64,000 bases of DNA from Tetrapisispora phaffii CBS 4417 (lineage: Eukaryota > Ascomycota > Saccharomycetes > Saccharomycetales > Saccharomycetaceae). Positions 29,662-38,714 of this stretch are shown one piece after another. Below the pieces are notes generated by a model. The model was not told the origin of the DNA and made no database searches. It saw nothing but the letters and a program-made list of their open reading frames with translations. How positions within the stretch are numbered: the first letter of the stretch is position 1; the number at the start of each line of letters is the position of its first letter. The DNA lies in contig NC_016531.1 of the NCBI RefSeq assembly GCF_000236905.1, positions 310,001 through 374,000 on the forward strand. The letters run 5' to 3'. The position numbers and the translations under genes are program-made.

Positions 29662-32250
29662 TTAATTTAATAGTAAGTAATTATTTTCACCCATGCTTCT
29701 CCTCAACTCTTCGCCGCATAATTCACGAATTCTTGAAAGCAATTCACGAGTAATTCTATCTGCTTTCTTGCATGGTTTATTTTTAAATTCTTGTGTTGAA
29801 GAACCTCCAACCAAAGATATATTGTCTTTGGCATAAAATGAAACAATTAAAGATGTGTAAGGTTTACCGATTGCTTCATCAACGACATTTTTAATAGATA
29901 TATCTGTAGAGTTTTCTGATTTTAAAATTGTAAGTTTGCAATCAATAAATTTTTCATTTGCATACTGTCCAGGACCAAAGTTAATCCTAAACAGTCCTGT
30001 ACTATTAATAACTAAATCCTCCAAAACGTCAGCTTTTTTATATTTGAGTCGCTGAGCTTGCGTCTTCTTTTTAATATTAAACAAATCTTCAACAGCTAGG
30101 TCATCATTTTGATTAAGTTCATCTAAAATTAACAATGCAACCAAATCACGTAAATTACCTGTGGTTGCCCAAGGAACACGTCTATTTAAGCCTGATTTAG
30201 TAAAACTTAAATCAATTTCTTTATCTTCATTTTTTAAAAATAATGACAGGACAAAATTCTTGACCATATATTCTCTGCACCATGTAATGTTATTCATCTT
30301 AATGGTCTCTAAAATTTGTGATCTAGATTCTATTTTTATTATTTCTTGGAATATCTCATCAGACTTTATTTTTTCTAGCTTGTAGTTACTACTAATGCTG
30401 TTCACATTTTTTCTATATTCTTCTCTGTACTTAGTAGAGCTATCAATTGGCAGGGGATAGTTCGAGGTCAGATGATTAGGGCTATGGTAGCTTTTCGTGT
30501 GTTGGGAGTTTTGCTTTTCTAAATTGTTTCCAAAATATTCGTAACTCTTTGAAGAATCAGTAAGAAATACTGTCTCCAAATTGTACTCTGATCTAACTGG
30601 AATGAATGAATCTTGATGCAGGTTATTTTTATTTCCAACATTGCACATGGGATTTGTCAAATGACCGAATTTTGACATACTAGGGTTATGAGCTTTATTG
30701 ATAAGCGAGTTTTTGTTAACATGTTTAATGTAGAAATCATTCGAGACCACCAAATTCGAGAAATCTATCGAAGTTACATTTGGACATAAATTTAATAGAT
30801 GCAATATGTAGCCTGATGGTAAATCATGGTAAGACGCATATTTAGCCAGAAATTTATTGGCACGAGGATGATGTCTTTGTATAATATTTTTCAATAGTGA
30901 TTCATCTTGAGCAAATGTGACATTATTGGATGTAATGTTGGAGTTCCCTGTACTTTTTTCAGACACATCCGCAGTTGAAGCGATCTCAGCGACGTTCTCA
31001 GTTACTGATGCCATTTTAACGGCAGGTTTCTTAATGTCAGGAGTGTCATTGTTCTTAAATTTTAACTTATATTTTAACCATTGTTTCTTATTTATTATGC
31101 TACCTGCTTTCGGATACGGATCTTTTTGACTGGCATTTATGCTTGATGGTAAGCCATTATTTGGGGATCCTGTGGAGGTACTTGTTAATATAGATGTCAT
31201 TGGGGTCAAAGAACTAGTGAATGAGGATATAATACTATTTGAGATAGAACTTGTAGAACTATTTGAGCGTAGTCTTTGGAAGGTAGTTGAAGATGTGGAT
31301 TGAGTCATAGTTGAATTGTGCGGGGCAGAGTTGGTGTGTGTTGTTGTAAGGGATGAAGGTGGTAGTGAGGCAGTCGAGTTGATTTTCTTCAAAGGTGAAG
31401 AGTTCATGGTAGCTAAACCATACAATGGATCATTCCTATGTTTCCAGTCTCTCCAGGTCGCCAAAACTATATCAATTGTATTATCTTCTTTTTGAACTTG
31501 TACAAAGGTCGTTCCATCTGACGTGTTTAATTCCTGTGACTCCACATTTTGCAATTGGGGTTCCTCAGCATCAGCTACTGGTTGTTCTGTATCAACTGCA
31601 GCTGCATCATCTGTAGTAATAGTAGCACTTACCAGTCCATTTTTTAACTTTGACAAATTCAGTATCTTAATGAGTTTACCATTCTCCGGGTACAATCTCA
31701 AGGATGTAACTAATTGGCCCACTCGATAAGAAGACGTTAGATGTGGGTTATAATATAGCAGCTGTTTAGCGGCTTTATAAAAAGTTTTGTCGACATAAAG
31801 ACAAAAATATAGTGTTTCATTGAACGATGGAGACGACCCATGTGGGTGATCGTACAAGAAGGTAAGGATATGTATTAGAACCTCCTGCGGCAAATCGTGA
31901 ATATTTTTGTAAGTTTCCGACGGCTTACTTCTCCTCACAATCACGTTGTTGTTGTTGCCAGTTGTTTTCTTTGGATGAGCAGAGCTTCTTTTCTGCCTAT
32001 AATTGCTTTTAAACTTCTTCGACGAGACAATCAACGACTTATACTTTTGTCTAATTTTTGATGTAGCAGAGACGATAGTAACGTTATCGTTATCCAGTTC
32101 TTGATCCGGATGTAGCGACGAATTTCTAGACAGTTCCCCAGCAGCTGCTGTCGCAGCTGCACCGGCATTGTAAGCTTCGCCGTACAGTTGTTGGTACACG
32201 GAGGTACCATACTTAGAATAGTCGCTATTCCTAATGAAAACGGGATCCAT
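29662..32250 (-). CDS. COS111: Cos111-like protein with F-box-like motif
   Basis: An 862-residue protein corresponding in position and length to YBR203W (about 924 residues). An F-box-like stretch (HDLPQEVLIHILTFLYD) lies near residues 115-150. Long low-complexity Ser/Thr/Asn regions follow (about 290-390). The C-terminal third is better conserved-looking and includes CPNVTSIDFSNL, a leucine-rich-repeat-like piece. The true ATG is at 32250; the codon before it is GTG. S. cerevisiae COS111 is linked by mutant phenotype to ciclopirox sensitivity, with molecular role unknown. An E3-adaptor role through the F-box is a guess. Confidence 0.75.
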   Translation of the reverse strand: MDPVFIRNSDYSKYGTSVYQQLYGEAYNAGAAATAAAGELSRNSSLHPDQELDNDNVTIVSATSKIRQKYKSLIVSSKKFKSNYRQKRSSAHPKKTTGNNNNVIVRRSKPSETYKNIHDLPQEVLIHILTFLYDHPHGSSPSFNETLYFCLYVDKTFYKAAKQLLYYNPHLTSSYRVGQLVTSLRLYPENGKLIKILNLSKLKNGLVSATITTDDAAAVDTEQPVADAEEPQLQNVESQELNTSDGTTFVQVQKEDNTIDIVLATWRDWKHRNDPLYGLATMNSSPLKKINSTASLPPSSLTTTHTNSAPHNSTMTQSTSSTTFQRLRSNSSTSSISNSIISSFTSSLTPMTSILTSTSTGSPNNGLPSSINASQKDPYPKAGSIINKKQWLKYKLKFKNNDTPDIKKPAVKMASVTENVAEIASTADVSEKSTGNSNITSNNVTFAQDESLLKNIIQRHHPRANKFLAKYASYHDLPSGYILHLLNLCPNVTSIDFSNLVVSNDFYIKHVNKNSLINKAHNPSMSKFGHLTNPMCNVGNKNNLHQDSFIPVRSEYNLETVFLTDSSKSYEYFGNNLEKQNSQHTKSYHSPNHLTSNYPLPIDSSTKYREEYRKNVNSISSNYKLEKIKSDEIFQEIIKIESRSQILETIKMNNITWCREYMVKNFVLSLFLKNEDKEIDLSFTKSGLNRRVPWATTGNLRDLVALLILDELNQNDDLAVEDLFNIKKKTQAQRLKYKKADVLEDLVINSTGLFRINFGPGQYANEKFIDCKLTILKSENSTDISIKNVVDEAIGKPYTSLIVSFYAKDNISLVGGSSTQEFKNKPCKKADRITRELLSRIRELCGEELRRSMGENNYLLLN

Positions 32251-32987
32251 CACCAGGGTTCAGTAAGTGTATGAGGAAAGGTGTGTGATAGTGATCTGTT
32301 AGACCAGGAGCAACGAGAAAAAAAGGTTCTGCTTCTCAATGCAAACCGATGACCAGGAGACCGCTACCAGAAGCGAGACAGGACCGCTTTATTTATATAA
32401 GTAGGAGATTTGTGATAAGCTGCCGGAGCTGCAAATTATGGTTACAGTTGTGTCTCATTGCTGAAATATTTTCAGCTGGTTGCGTCGTCCAGCGATTGCA
32501 GATAGAGTAAACGCTTAGCCGAGGCGGGGGTGGGAGGGGGGAGGGCAGCTGTGGATTTCAGGTGCGTCCGCGTCCGCGTGTGTCTGGGGGTGCATGTGGA
32601 TCAATTGCGGTCAAAGACCCTGAGGGCGGGCGATGATTAACCGAGATGCGGCAAGTGGTGCAGACGGCGCTGCAGGGCGCCGAAGATCGGCTCCTCGCAA
32701 ATGCGGTGATCCCGCATTTAATTCTGGAGCAACACAATTGGCCCACGACAACGTCGCAGCAGTCCCGTTTCTTTTGTTGTTGCTTCTGCTCCCGCGCAGC
32801 CAGAAATTCGCGCACGGCCGCAGAGATCTGGGCACGCGCGCCGCAGGTTTATCCGAGGCGTCCGCGGAAGCGCCCGGGCGCGTCACCCGGAGGTAAGTCA
32901 CGTGCACAAGGCCTGCTCTGTCACGTGAACTTCGTCGCGATGCTGGGGTATGGTCACCTGGACGTCTGTAATGCCTCGGCCGATTGT

Positions 32988-33017
32988 GCTCCGCCCGCTT
33001 TGCAAAGCGGGCGGAGC
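32988..33017. promoter_or_regulatory. Perfect 30-bp palindrome, candidate operator
   Basis: The left arm GCTCCGCCCGCTTTG (32988-33002) is followed with no spacer by its exact reverse complement (33003-33017). It lies 6 bp from a TATA box (TATATAAG at 33023-33030) and 87 bp before the DUF3605 start codon. The position suggests binding by a dimeric regulator or a cruciform-forming site. The factor is unknown. Confidence 0.6.
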
Positions 33018-33022
33018 GCTAC

Positions 33023-33030
33023 TATATAAG
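33023..33030 (+). promoter_or_regulatory. TATA box of the DUF3605 gene
   Basis: TATATAAG, 75 bp upstream of the ATG and the only AT-rich element in the GC island. Confidence 0.55.
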
Positions 33031-33050
33031 AGAGGTGCACTGCAATAGGC

Positions 33051-33062
33051 ATGTCCCCCTGA
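33051..33062 (+). other. Upstream ORF 1 (3 codons)
   Basis: ATG TCC CCC TGA. It lies 20 bp after the TATA box, so it may or may not be inside the transcript, depending on the start site. Confidence 0.35.
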
Positions 33063-33077
33063 GCACCGGAGGTGCTC

Positions 33078-33101
33078 ATGCGCTCGAGAACCCCCCCCTG
33101 A
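33078..33101 (+). other. Upstream ORF 2 (7 codons)
   Basis: An ATG at 33078 opens a 7-codon frame ending TGA at 33099-33101, three bases before the main ATG. It is preceded by a hairpin (GAGCACC / GGTGCTC, 33061-33077). A scanning ribosome would meet it first. Confidence 0.45.
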
Positions 33102-33104
33102 AGC

Positions 33105-33725
33105 ATGACGTCGGGTCAAAAAAGCATAACATGGCAAGAGGTCAAACGCATAGTGAGTAGCATGGAACTCTACCATCTCGTAAGAACTCGCGCCATGTCC
33201 GAGGTTTATCGCAAATACCGCGAAGATATCAAGGCCAAGGGTCTAAATTTTGGCGAAATTCTACTGTTGAAACTCAATTGGACCCAGGATGAATTGAATT
33301 ACTTGAACGACGACAAATATCCAGCCGATAACGACAAAATAGACGCTGCATTCAGCAATGCAGATTTGTACACTCTGCGCTTGAACGACTTCCCGTATAA
33401 TTTCGAATCTGACGTTCATCACATTCTTATATGGTCGAAAGTGAAATTGCCATTATACGAAGAGGACTTCACAGAATCCGCCGCGGATAAAACAAAAATT
33501 CAGTTACCTTCAATGAACAAGCATATGCAACAGAAGATCGAAACATTCTTGCAAATTAATGTCGCCGGCAAGTTTGGGATCCCCAAGGAGAACTATGTGT
33601 GGTTTGTAAACTATTCAAAACTGCAAAGTGTCAGATCCATCTCGCATATACATTTGTTATTGAAGAAGGATGATGATTTGATCACAGCAAAGATATTCGA
33701 GGAGAACTTCGACCCACTGGTCTGA
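33105..33725 (+). CDS. DUF3605 (Gig1-like) protein, counterpart of YPL067C
   Basis: 206 residues with DUF3605 hallmarks: ITWQEVKRIVSSMELYHLVRT at the start, an RKYREDIKAK stretch, LNWTQ, the acidic middle LYTLRLNDFPYNFESDVHHILIWSK and a C-terminal FVNYSKLQSVRSISHIHLLL. No membrane segment or signal peptide is seen. The family includes the GlcNAc-induced Gig1 of Candida; its biochemical role is not known. Position next to the YPL068C- and MUK1-like genes points to S. cerevisiae YPL067C (HTC1, about 198 residues). Its promoter is GC-rich with a 30-bp palindrome and upstream ORFs, unlike the other genes here. Confidence 0.75.
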   Translation: MTSGQKSITWQEVKRIVSSMELYHLVRTRAMSEVYRKYREDIKAKGLNFGEILLLKLNWTQDELNYLNDDKYPADNDKIDAAFSNADLYTLRLNDFPYNFESDVHHILIWSKVKLPLYEEDFTESAADKTKIQLPSMNKHMQQKIETFLQINVAGKFGIPKENYVWFVNYSKLQSVRSISHIHLLLKKDDDLITAKIFEENFDPLV

Positions 33726-34038
33726 GCATTCGACATGTCCTTTTTAATTGGTTTTGCCAGAAAAAACTTGAAGAATCACAATGTGTAGCCTATGTATTTC
33801 CCATTAGAATATTATATCTTCATATCTTCAGTTAAAGCTTGTTCGATGAGATCTCATTTTATGTCCGGTGAAGATGAACATTAGGCGAGAATGTTACCGA
33901 TCCGGTGAAAAATTCGATAAGATAAAAAAAATTGTAGTCTAACTCATCACAAATATTTAAATTAATAGTTTATTGATACAAGCTTCTGGGTACAAACTGT
34001 ATTTAGCAGTGAGAAAACATGCATGCACTTAGTACAAA
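33726..34038. other. Intergenic between DUF3605 gene and YPL068C-like gene
   Basis: 313 bp. It carries a 9-bp direct repeat TCCGGTGAA at 33864-33872 and 33901-33909; the second copy overlaps an inverted ACCG-ATC-CGGT. No gene is visible. Confidence 0.45.
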
Positions 34039-34863
34039 ATGGCAAGAGAGAAAAAAACTGTTAAGAAAACTGCACGGATCACCAGGGAAAAGAAACCCAC
34101 CGTTAAAGCCAGTAAAGAAACATCAAAAGCATCAGTGAAGAAACAGTCTAAAAATCTCGTAAAAAAGTCTGACAAAACTCAATCCATACCGGAGAGTTCA
34201 CCAACGACGCCTATTCTAAGAGAACCCATCGAGAAGCATATCCAATACAGTTTCAAGATGCCTAGTTTGACTTCTTCATTCAAGAAAACTAGTAAAAAGT
34301 CTTCATTCAATATCGATTCATTCAAAGATGATGTTAAAATGTTGGAAAAACTGGTGGTTTTACAAGAGCAACAATATTACAAAGGCTTGGACTGTCCAAA
34401 GTTCATGGGTGAAACAAAATACGAAATCCTGCGCTTGCCTAGTGATTTAAGCATTTTTAAAAATATAATAACACAAAGCACAGAAATTATAAATAAAGTT
34501 GATGAGAACAACAATCCACAGAACAAAAGGAATGAATTTTTGAAACAGAAATACAAAGACAAGCCCACTTTAAATGTTAAAGAGATGGATGAGATCACAC
34601 TGATAGATATTGCAAATTTACACGGCATAGATGTTAGTGATATGAACAGCTCAATAGTGGGGAACAACAACAATTCCGATAAAGTTAATATCAGAAGTAT
34701 TTCAAAAACGTTGGATAAATCATTATTAAAGCTAAGAGATGTAAGGTATCCGTGGCCATCCAGATCAAAGAAAAAGAAGCAGGGTGAAGTTACTGACAGA
34801 CATAAAATTTTAGCTCCAAAAAATGATGAGAAAACGTTTAACGCTGTTCCTTGGCTCTCTTAA
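34039..34863 (+). CDS. Basic nuclear-type protein, positional counterpart of YPL068C
   Basis: 274 residues I do not recognise by motif. The first 60 are extremely Lys- and Thr-rich (repeated KK, KKPTVK, KKQSKNLVKK), as in nuclear or nucleolar proteins. The middle (about 95-160) looks structured and may form a helical segment (DDVKMLEKLVVLQEQQYYKG). The C-terminus has a conserved-looking YPWPSRSKKKKQG and ends AVPWLS. It sits between the DUF3605 gene and MUK1, where S. cerevisiae has YPL068C (293 residues, nuclear, role unknown). The identity is inferred from order and length. Confidence 0.65.
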   Translation: MAREKKTVKKTARITREKKPTVKASKETSKASVKKQSKNLVKKSDKTQSIPESSPTTPILREPIEKHIQYSFKMPSLTSSFKKTSKKSSFNIDSFKDDVKMLEKLVVLQEQQYYKGLDCPKFMGETKYEILRLPSDLSIFKNIITQSTEIINKVDENNNPQNKRNEFLKQKYKDKPTLNVKEMDEITLIDIANLHGIDVSDMNSSIVGNNNNSDKVNIRSISKTLDKSLLKLRDVRYPWPSRSKKKKQGEVTDRHKILAPKNDEKTFNAVPWLS

Positions 34864-34865
34864 TT

Positions 34866-34868
34866 ATG

Positions 34869-34899
<31 letters not shown>
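34866..34899. repeat. (CA)n(TA)n dinucleotide repeat
   Basis: A CA run merging into a TA run just after the stop codon of the YPL068C-like gene and just before the assembly gap. Confidence 0.8.
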
Positions 34900-34926
34900 T
34901 CAATACTAGAAACACATAATTCATTG

Positions 34927-34946
34927 NNNNNNNNNNNNNNNNNNNN
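34927..34946. other. Assembly gap of 20 N
   Basis: Twenty unknown bases, flanked on the left by simple repeats. The true size may differ from 20. It lies between two gene ends, so no coding sequence is seen to be broken. Confidence 0.95.
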
Positions 34947-35057
34947 TTATTATATAAATACACATCAAAATTAGAATGCATATCATCTCGTTATATATGA
35001 AATCAGAAATTATTGGAAAATACTATACTTTCAACTTTATAGATCTTTTAAATATTA

Positions 35058-37004
35058 TTATATTTCTGGTGAATTTTTATTGGCGAAAGTTTTATATACC
35101 TCAAAGATTTCCTTGAGTTCATTCACTTTTAAATCTTCGAAATTCAAATCTCTGTATTTCTTCCAGTTATTAATAGTTGGTGTTTTTAATGATAACTTTT
35201 CAACTTCAGGGGTAGAATTATCACCAATTAATGTTTCATCAATTCCAGTTGGGAATTGTTCGTTTTCCTTTCCTGAGAATTTAACAGTTGCTGTATTATC
35301 TAATGATGTTAAAGATGGACTCCTTGAAATTGGCTTACCATATGCATAAGGTTTAATTCTGCCTAAAATGTTTTTAACGGAGGCATCTAGCACAGTTTTT
35401 ATCCCATCATATGATGCAGACCTATTGATATTATCTGATAAAGGTAATTCGACAATCTGATCTAGATTAGAACTTGACAGTGAATGATGTAAGGATGGTA
35501 ATTTCACAACTTTTCCGATACTAATATCCAAGATTTCTTGAGTTTCACGTTTCAGTATTTCTTGAGTTTCTTTTGAAAAGTCTGTAGTTTTAATACTATC
35601 AATGAAAGTTAAGGTAGCTTCGATATTTGTAAGCACGAAAAGTTCATTTTCAACTAATTTCTTCTTATATCTGAATAATTTAATAAATTGGGTATTCAAA
35701 AATATGTTCTTTGGGTTTGCTCGTATAACATAATAAATTAACAACGATAAATACTCGTCATTTGACGTAGGTTCGGTTGATGAAGTCATGGAACGATGCA
35801 ATTTTACTAGTAAGCCAAGTTTCTCGCATGGTGCAATACTGTTGTAAATAAGCTCATTAAATATCTTCTCTGCAACTATAAAATCTTCTTCTTGAAAGTT
35901 AGATGGGACTTCAAGAAACTTTTTAAGGTCAATTGTATTATCTGCATTTAACTTATTCAGGCATTTTATTTTTTTATGAAGTAAATTGCTGTATTTTTCA
36001 TATTCTGGACTATTTTTGAAAAGTTGAGAAAGCTTAAATAGTTCTGTGTTCTTTTCAGTATTATTTTTTTTTGTTGGCAACTCGTCAGTTTCATTAATTG
36101 AGGTTGATTTCAACATTTCATTAGGTTTGATTGCAGAAGTTCCTACATCAATAATTTTCTTGAAAATATCCTTTTCACAAAATTCCATGTACTTTTCAAT
36201 TTTCAAGTTATTTAGTTCATTATTCTTCAACTGTTTATTTATTTCTTCTGGAGATAACATTTGAGTGACGTTTGTTGTTGAATCTGAGCTGAAGAGGGAA
36301 GATGACCTCCTACCTCTTATAGGGACATTACTATTAACACTACTACTCCTGCTTCTTGCAAACAACCCACTTAAACCACTGCTTAATGTTTCTCTGGCGT
36401 TCATGTACGTTGATACATTTGAATTTGAACTATTATTCTGCAACTGAATGTTTTGCAGATATTGGAAGCAATTCTTATCAAATGAAGTGTAAAAATTTTG
36501 AAAGACTGATGACAATTGTAAAATTGTTAATGGTTTTGCATATTTAGGTTGCTTCAAATCCACAATAAATAAATCCAATATTTTCATTAGCTCAGGAGGC
36601 AATTCTTTCAAGACATTAACTTCTTTTTCGACATCTTCTTCGTTGATCAATGATTCGTTTCCCACATGCATATTGCTATTCGAAGTATTAGCAGTTGTTG
36701 ATGATGACATAGTGGATGATGAGGTAGTCGAAGTAGCGCCGATAGAGTTTGTAGTTGCTGATGATTTAACTGAAACTTGTGAGATTTGATCTGAAGTTTT
36801 ATAAGAGGTATTCACAGACTTCAGTAAATCGAATTTTGAGTTTGATATTGGAGGAGTATGAAACACGTTAACTTTACTTGTACTGGTTGTAGTATTTTCT
36901 AATGATTTAGTTGAATTATCACCGTTTACCGATTCATCCTTTAATGCTGATTCAACCTTAGGTTTGAATGACTCCACTTGAGCGTCCTTCATGGTCAATT
37001 GCAT
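35058..37004 (-). CDS. MUK1: VPS9-domain Rab5-type guanine nucleotide exchange factor
   Basis: 648 residues (612 in S. cerevisiae Muk1). The first 100 are Ser/Thr/Asn-rich and probably disordered. A helical part follows (LKELPPELMKILDLFIVDL onward). The VPS9 domain spans about 360-500, with FNELIYNSIAPCEKLGLLVKLH, NDEYLSLLIYYVIRANPKNIFLNTQFIKLFR and LTNIEATLTFI. No ubiquitin-binding CUE domain ends the protein, which argues against VPS9 itself. Muk1 activates the endosomal Rab5 proteins Vps21, Ypt52 and Ypt53. ATG at 37004; a second ATG four codons later is also possible. Counterpart of YPL070W; BTS1 (YPL069C) is not present between it and the previous gene. Confidence 0.88.
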   Translation of the reverse strand: MQLTMKDAQVESFKPKVESALKDESVNGDNSTKSLENTTTSTSKVNVFHTPPISNSKFDLLKSVNTSYKTSDQISQVSVKSSATTNSIGATSTTSSSTMSSSTTANTSNSNMHVGNESLINEEDVEKEVNVLKELPPELMKILDLFIVDLKQPKYAKPLTILQLSSVFQNFYTSFDKNCFQYLQNIQLQNNSSNSNVSTYMNARETLSSGLSGLFARSRSSSVNSNVPIRGRRSSSLFSSDSTTNVTQMLSPEEINKQLKNNELNNLKIEKYMEFCEKDIFKKIIDVGTSAIKPNEMLKSTSINETDELPTKKNNTEKNTELFKLSQLFKNSPEYEKYSNLLHKKIKCLNKLNADNTIDLKKFLEVPSNFQEEDFIVAEKIFNELIYNSIAPCEKLGLLVKLHRSMTSSTEPTSNDEYLSLLIYYVIRANPKNIFLNTQFIKLFRYKKKLVENELFVLTNIEATLTFIDSIKTTDFSKETQEILKRETQEILDISIGKVVKLPSLHHSLSSSNLDQIVELPLSDNINRSASYDGIKTVLDASVKNILGRIKPYAYGKPISRSPSLTSLDNTATVKFSGKENEQFPTGIDETLIGDNSTPEVEKLSLKTPTINNWKKYRDLNFEDLKVNELKEIFEVYKTFANKNSPEI

Positions 37005-38029
37005 AAATATACTTATGTTTTCCGTGGCTATATCACTATGAGTCTTCTATATGTTCAAAGTTCACCGTACACAGACACACACGCACATACAATTATATGT
37101 GTTTCAAATTGATCTCTTATATATATATATATGTGAATGGGTATGAATATAAATGTATAAGGAATGAATCTTGCAAAATAAGCTATTTGTTATCACCGAA
37201 ATACTTCAGAGAAAAGTTAAATCGACCAACTATATCAATCCAATAAAATATCTTACTAAAACTAAACTTAGGACCTCTGTTTTACAACAAATAAATATCC
37301 AAGAATAGTAGTCATTAACTTAACCCATCTGATCACCCTATTTCGAGTTTCGATATTTTCGTATAATCGGCTACACTCTGCTTTACCAGTAAGAAAAGTA
37401 CATTTCAATTCATAATTAACTCCTTGACGAAGAAACAGTTTGTAGTTCAAAGACCGACATAAATCTAAATGAGAAGGAAGTAACAGTAAGAATGAGGGCT
37501 TTGTTTAGAACAGATTATAAAGTCTACATAGAATATGTTTCCTAAATAGTTACGAATATATTCAAATAACGTTTGGAATTGCTTCGAATTGTGTACACTT
37601 ATATATATATATGTGTGCGTGTGTTCCTAACGTAGGGTTCTCAAACAAGAATGGTATGGACATCAATCTTTGTAAGTGTCTTTATCAGGTATATCAATTG
37701 CCTGTGCATGTAGATGGATCTCTTGAAAGTAGGTCTTGCATATAATAAAGATATTAATATTTACTTCTGAGGTTATTCATCTTTAACGTCTGTTCAATTG
37801 TAATCACTTAGGCGAACATACCACTGAAAAATAGTCAACTGTATCATTCGATACATTCATGTAAATATAACCAACTAGTTCAGAATAGGACAGTATTTGA
37901 AGCATTTATCTTGCAGTAGTACAGATGTACTATCTTGAAATGAGAAGTGAATCAACAGCTGAGTTTCCACAAAGGTACGACGATAAAGACATTATAATTG
38001 TTAGATTTGAACAACTGTTTTGTGATTAA
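37005..38029. other. MUK1 / YPL071C-like divergent promoter region
   Basis: About 1 kb of AT-rich DNA with TA and GT dinucleotide runs near 37119-37132 and 37601-37622. No tRNA or credible gene is visible. Confidence 0.5.
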
Positions 38030-38494
38030 ATGTTAAAGTCAGGCTTCAAGATAAAGAGACCTCATAGTCCCGATGTTATTGGGATGGAAAACTATAAGAA
38101 ACAGAGGTTATTAGAAGATTTCTCTAATTTGAATATTAGTAATACAAACAAAAGTAAAGCTCCATCGATATCTAATTCTAACGTTAACATTCTCAAAACA
38201 CATTCCTCGATATTGAAGATAGGAAAAGATGCAAATGATATAAACAGTTATAATGATATGATACTACAGAAATTTCGAAATGAGTTAATTAATCATAGCT
38301 TGCAAGTAGTAGTATGGAGAGATTACAAAACACTTATATATGAAAATTGGCTTAAATGGTATATAAGCCGACATAATGATTTTAACGCTTATGATATGCA
38401 TGATGATGATGATGAGGATGTGGATATAGACGATGAGGATATGAATATAGATGATGAAATGGATATAGATATGGATGTTAATATGCAACTTTAG
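38030..38494 (+). CDS. Small acidic-tailed protein, counterpart of YPL071C
   Basis: 154 residues, close to the 156 of S. cerevisiae YPL071C, at the expected place after MUK1. The N-terminus has a basic KRPHSPDVIGMENYKKQRL that could act as a nuclear signal. The middle FRNELINHSLQVVVWRDYKTLIYENWLKWY is the part most likely to fold. The last 40 residues are almost all Asp, Glu, Met and Ile in a near repeat. Role unknown. Confidence 0.7.
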   Translation: MLKSGFKIKRPHSPDVIGMENYKKQRLLEDFSNLNISNTNKSKAPSISNSNVNILKTHSSILKIGKDANDINSYNDMILQKFRNELINHSLQVVVWRDYKTLIYENWLKWYISRHNDFNAYDMHDDDDEDVDIDDEDMNIDDEMDIDMDVNMQL

Positions 38495-38714
38495 TATATA
38501 TACTGCCTAATCATTATATAGCATGATGATACATACTAATAACATCGCACACACTAAATTATATAATACTTGATCTTTCAAATTAATAACATTTGAAAAA
38601 AACAGTAATATAATTTTGATTGTATAATTAAAAATGTCCCATTTATTTATCATTACATTTATTATATGTCTAAATTATATTTAATCTTACAAGTAACTCT
38701 TATAACTTTCCAGT

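Larger units (their letters stand above)
32251..33104. other. GC-rich divergent promoter island (COS111 / DUF3605 gene)
   Basis: The 60-base line at 32821 counts 73% G+C and 32761 counts 58%, against about 28% in nearby genes. The island holds G runs near 32527-32545, a TCACCCGG octamer at 32883-32890, a perfect 30-bp palindrome at 32988-33017, a TATA box at 33023-33030, a small hairpin and two tiny upstream ORFs. Open frames of 85-127 codons on both strands reflect the lack of A/T-rich stop codons and are not called as genes. Confidence 0.65.

Noticed and set aside
32558..33029. Open frames of 85-127 codons before the DUF3605 gene
   Set aside because: Same cause: GC-rich composition. They overlap on both strands and contain the palindrome.
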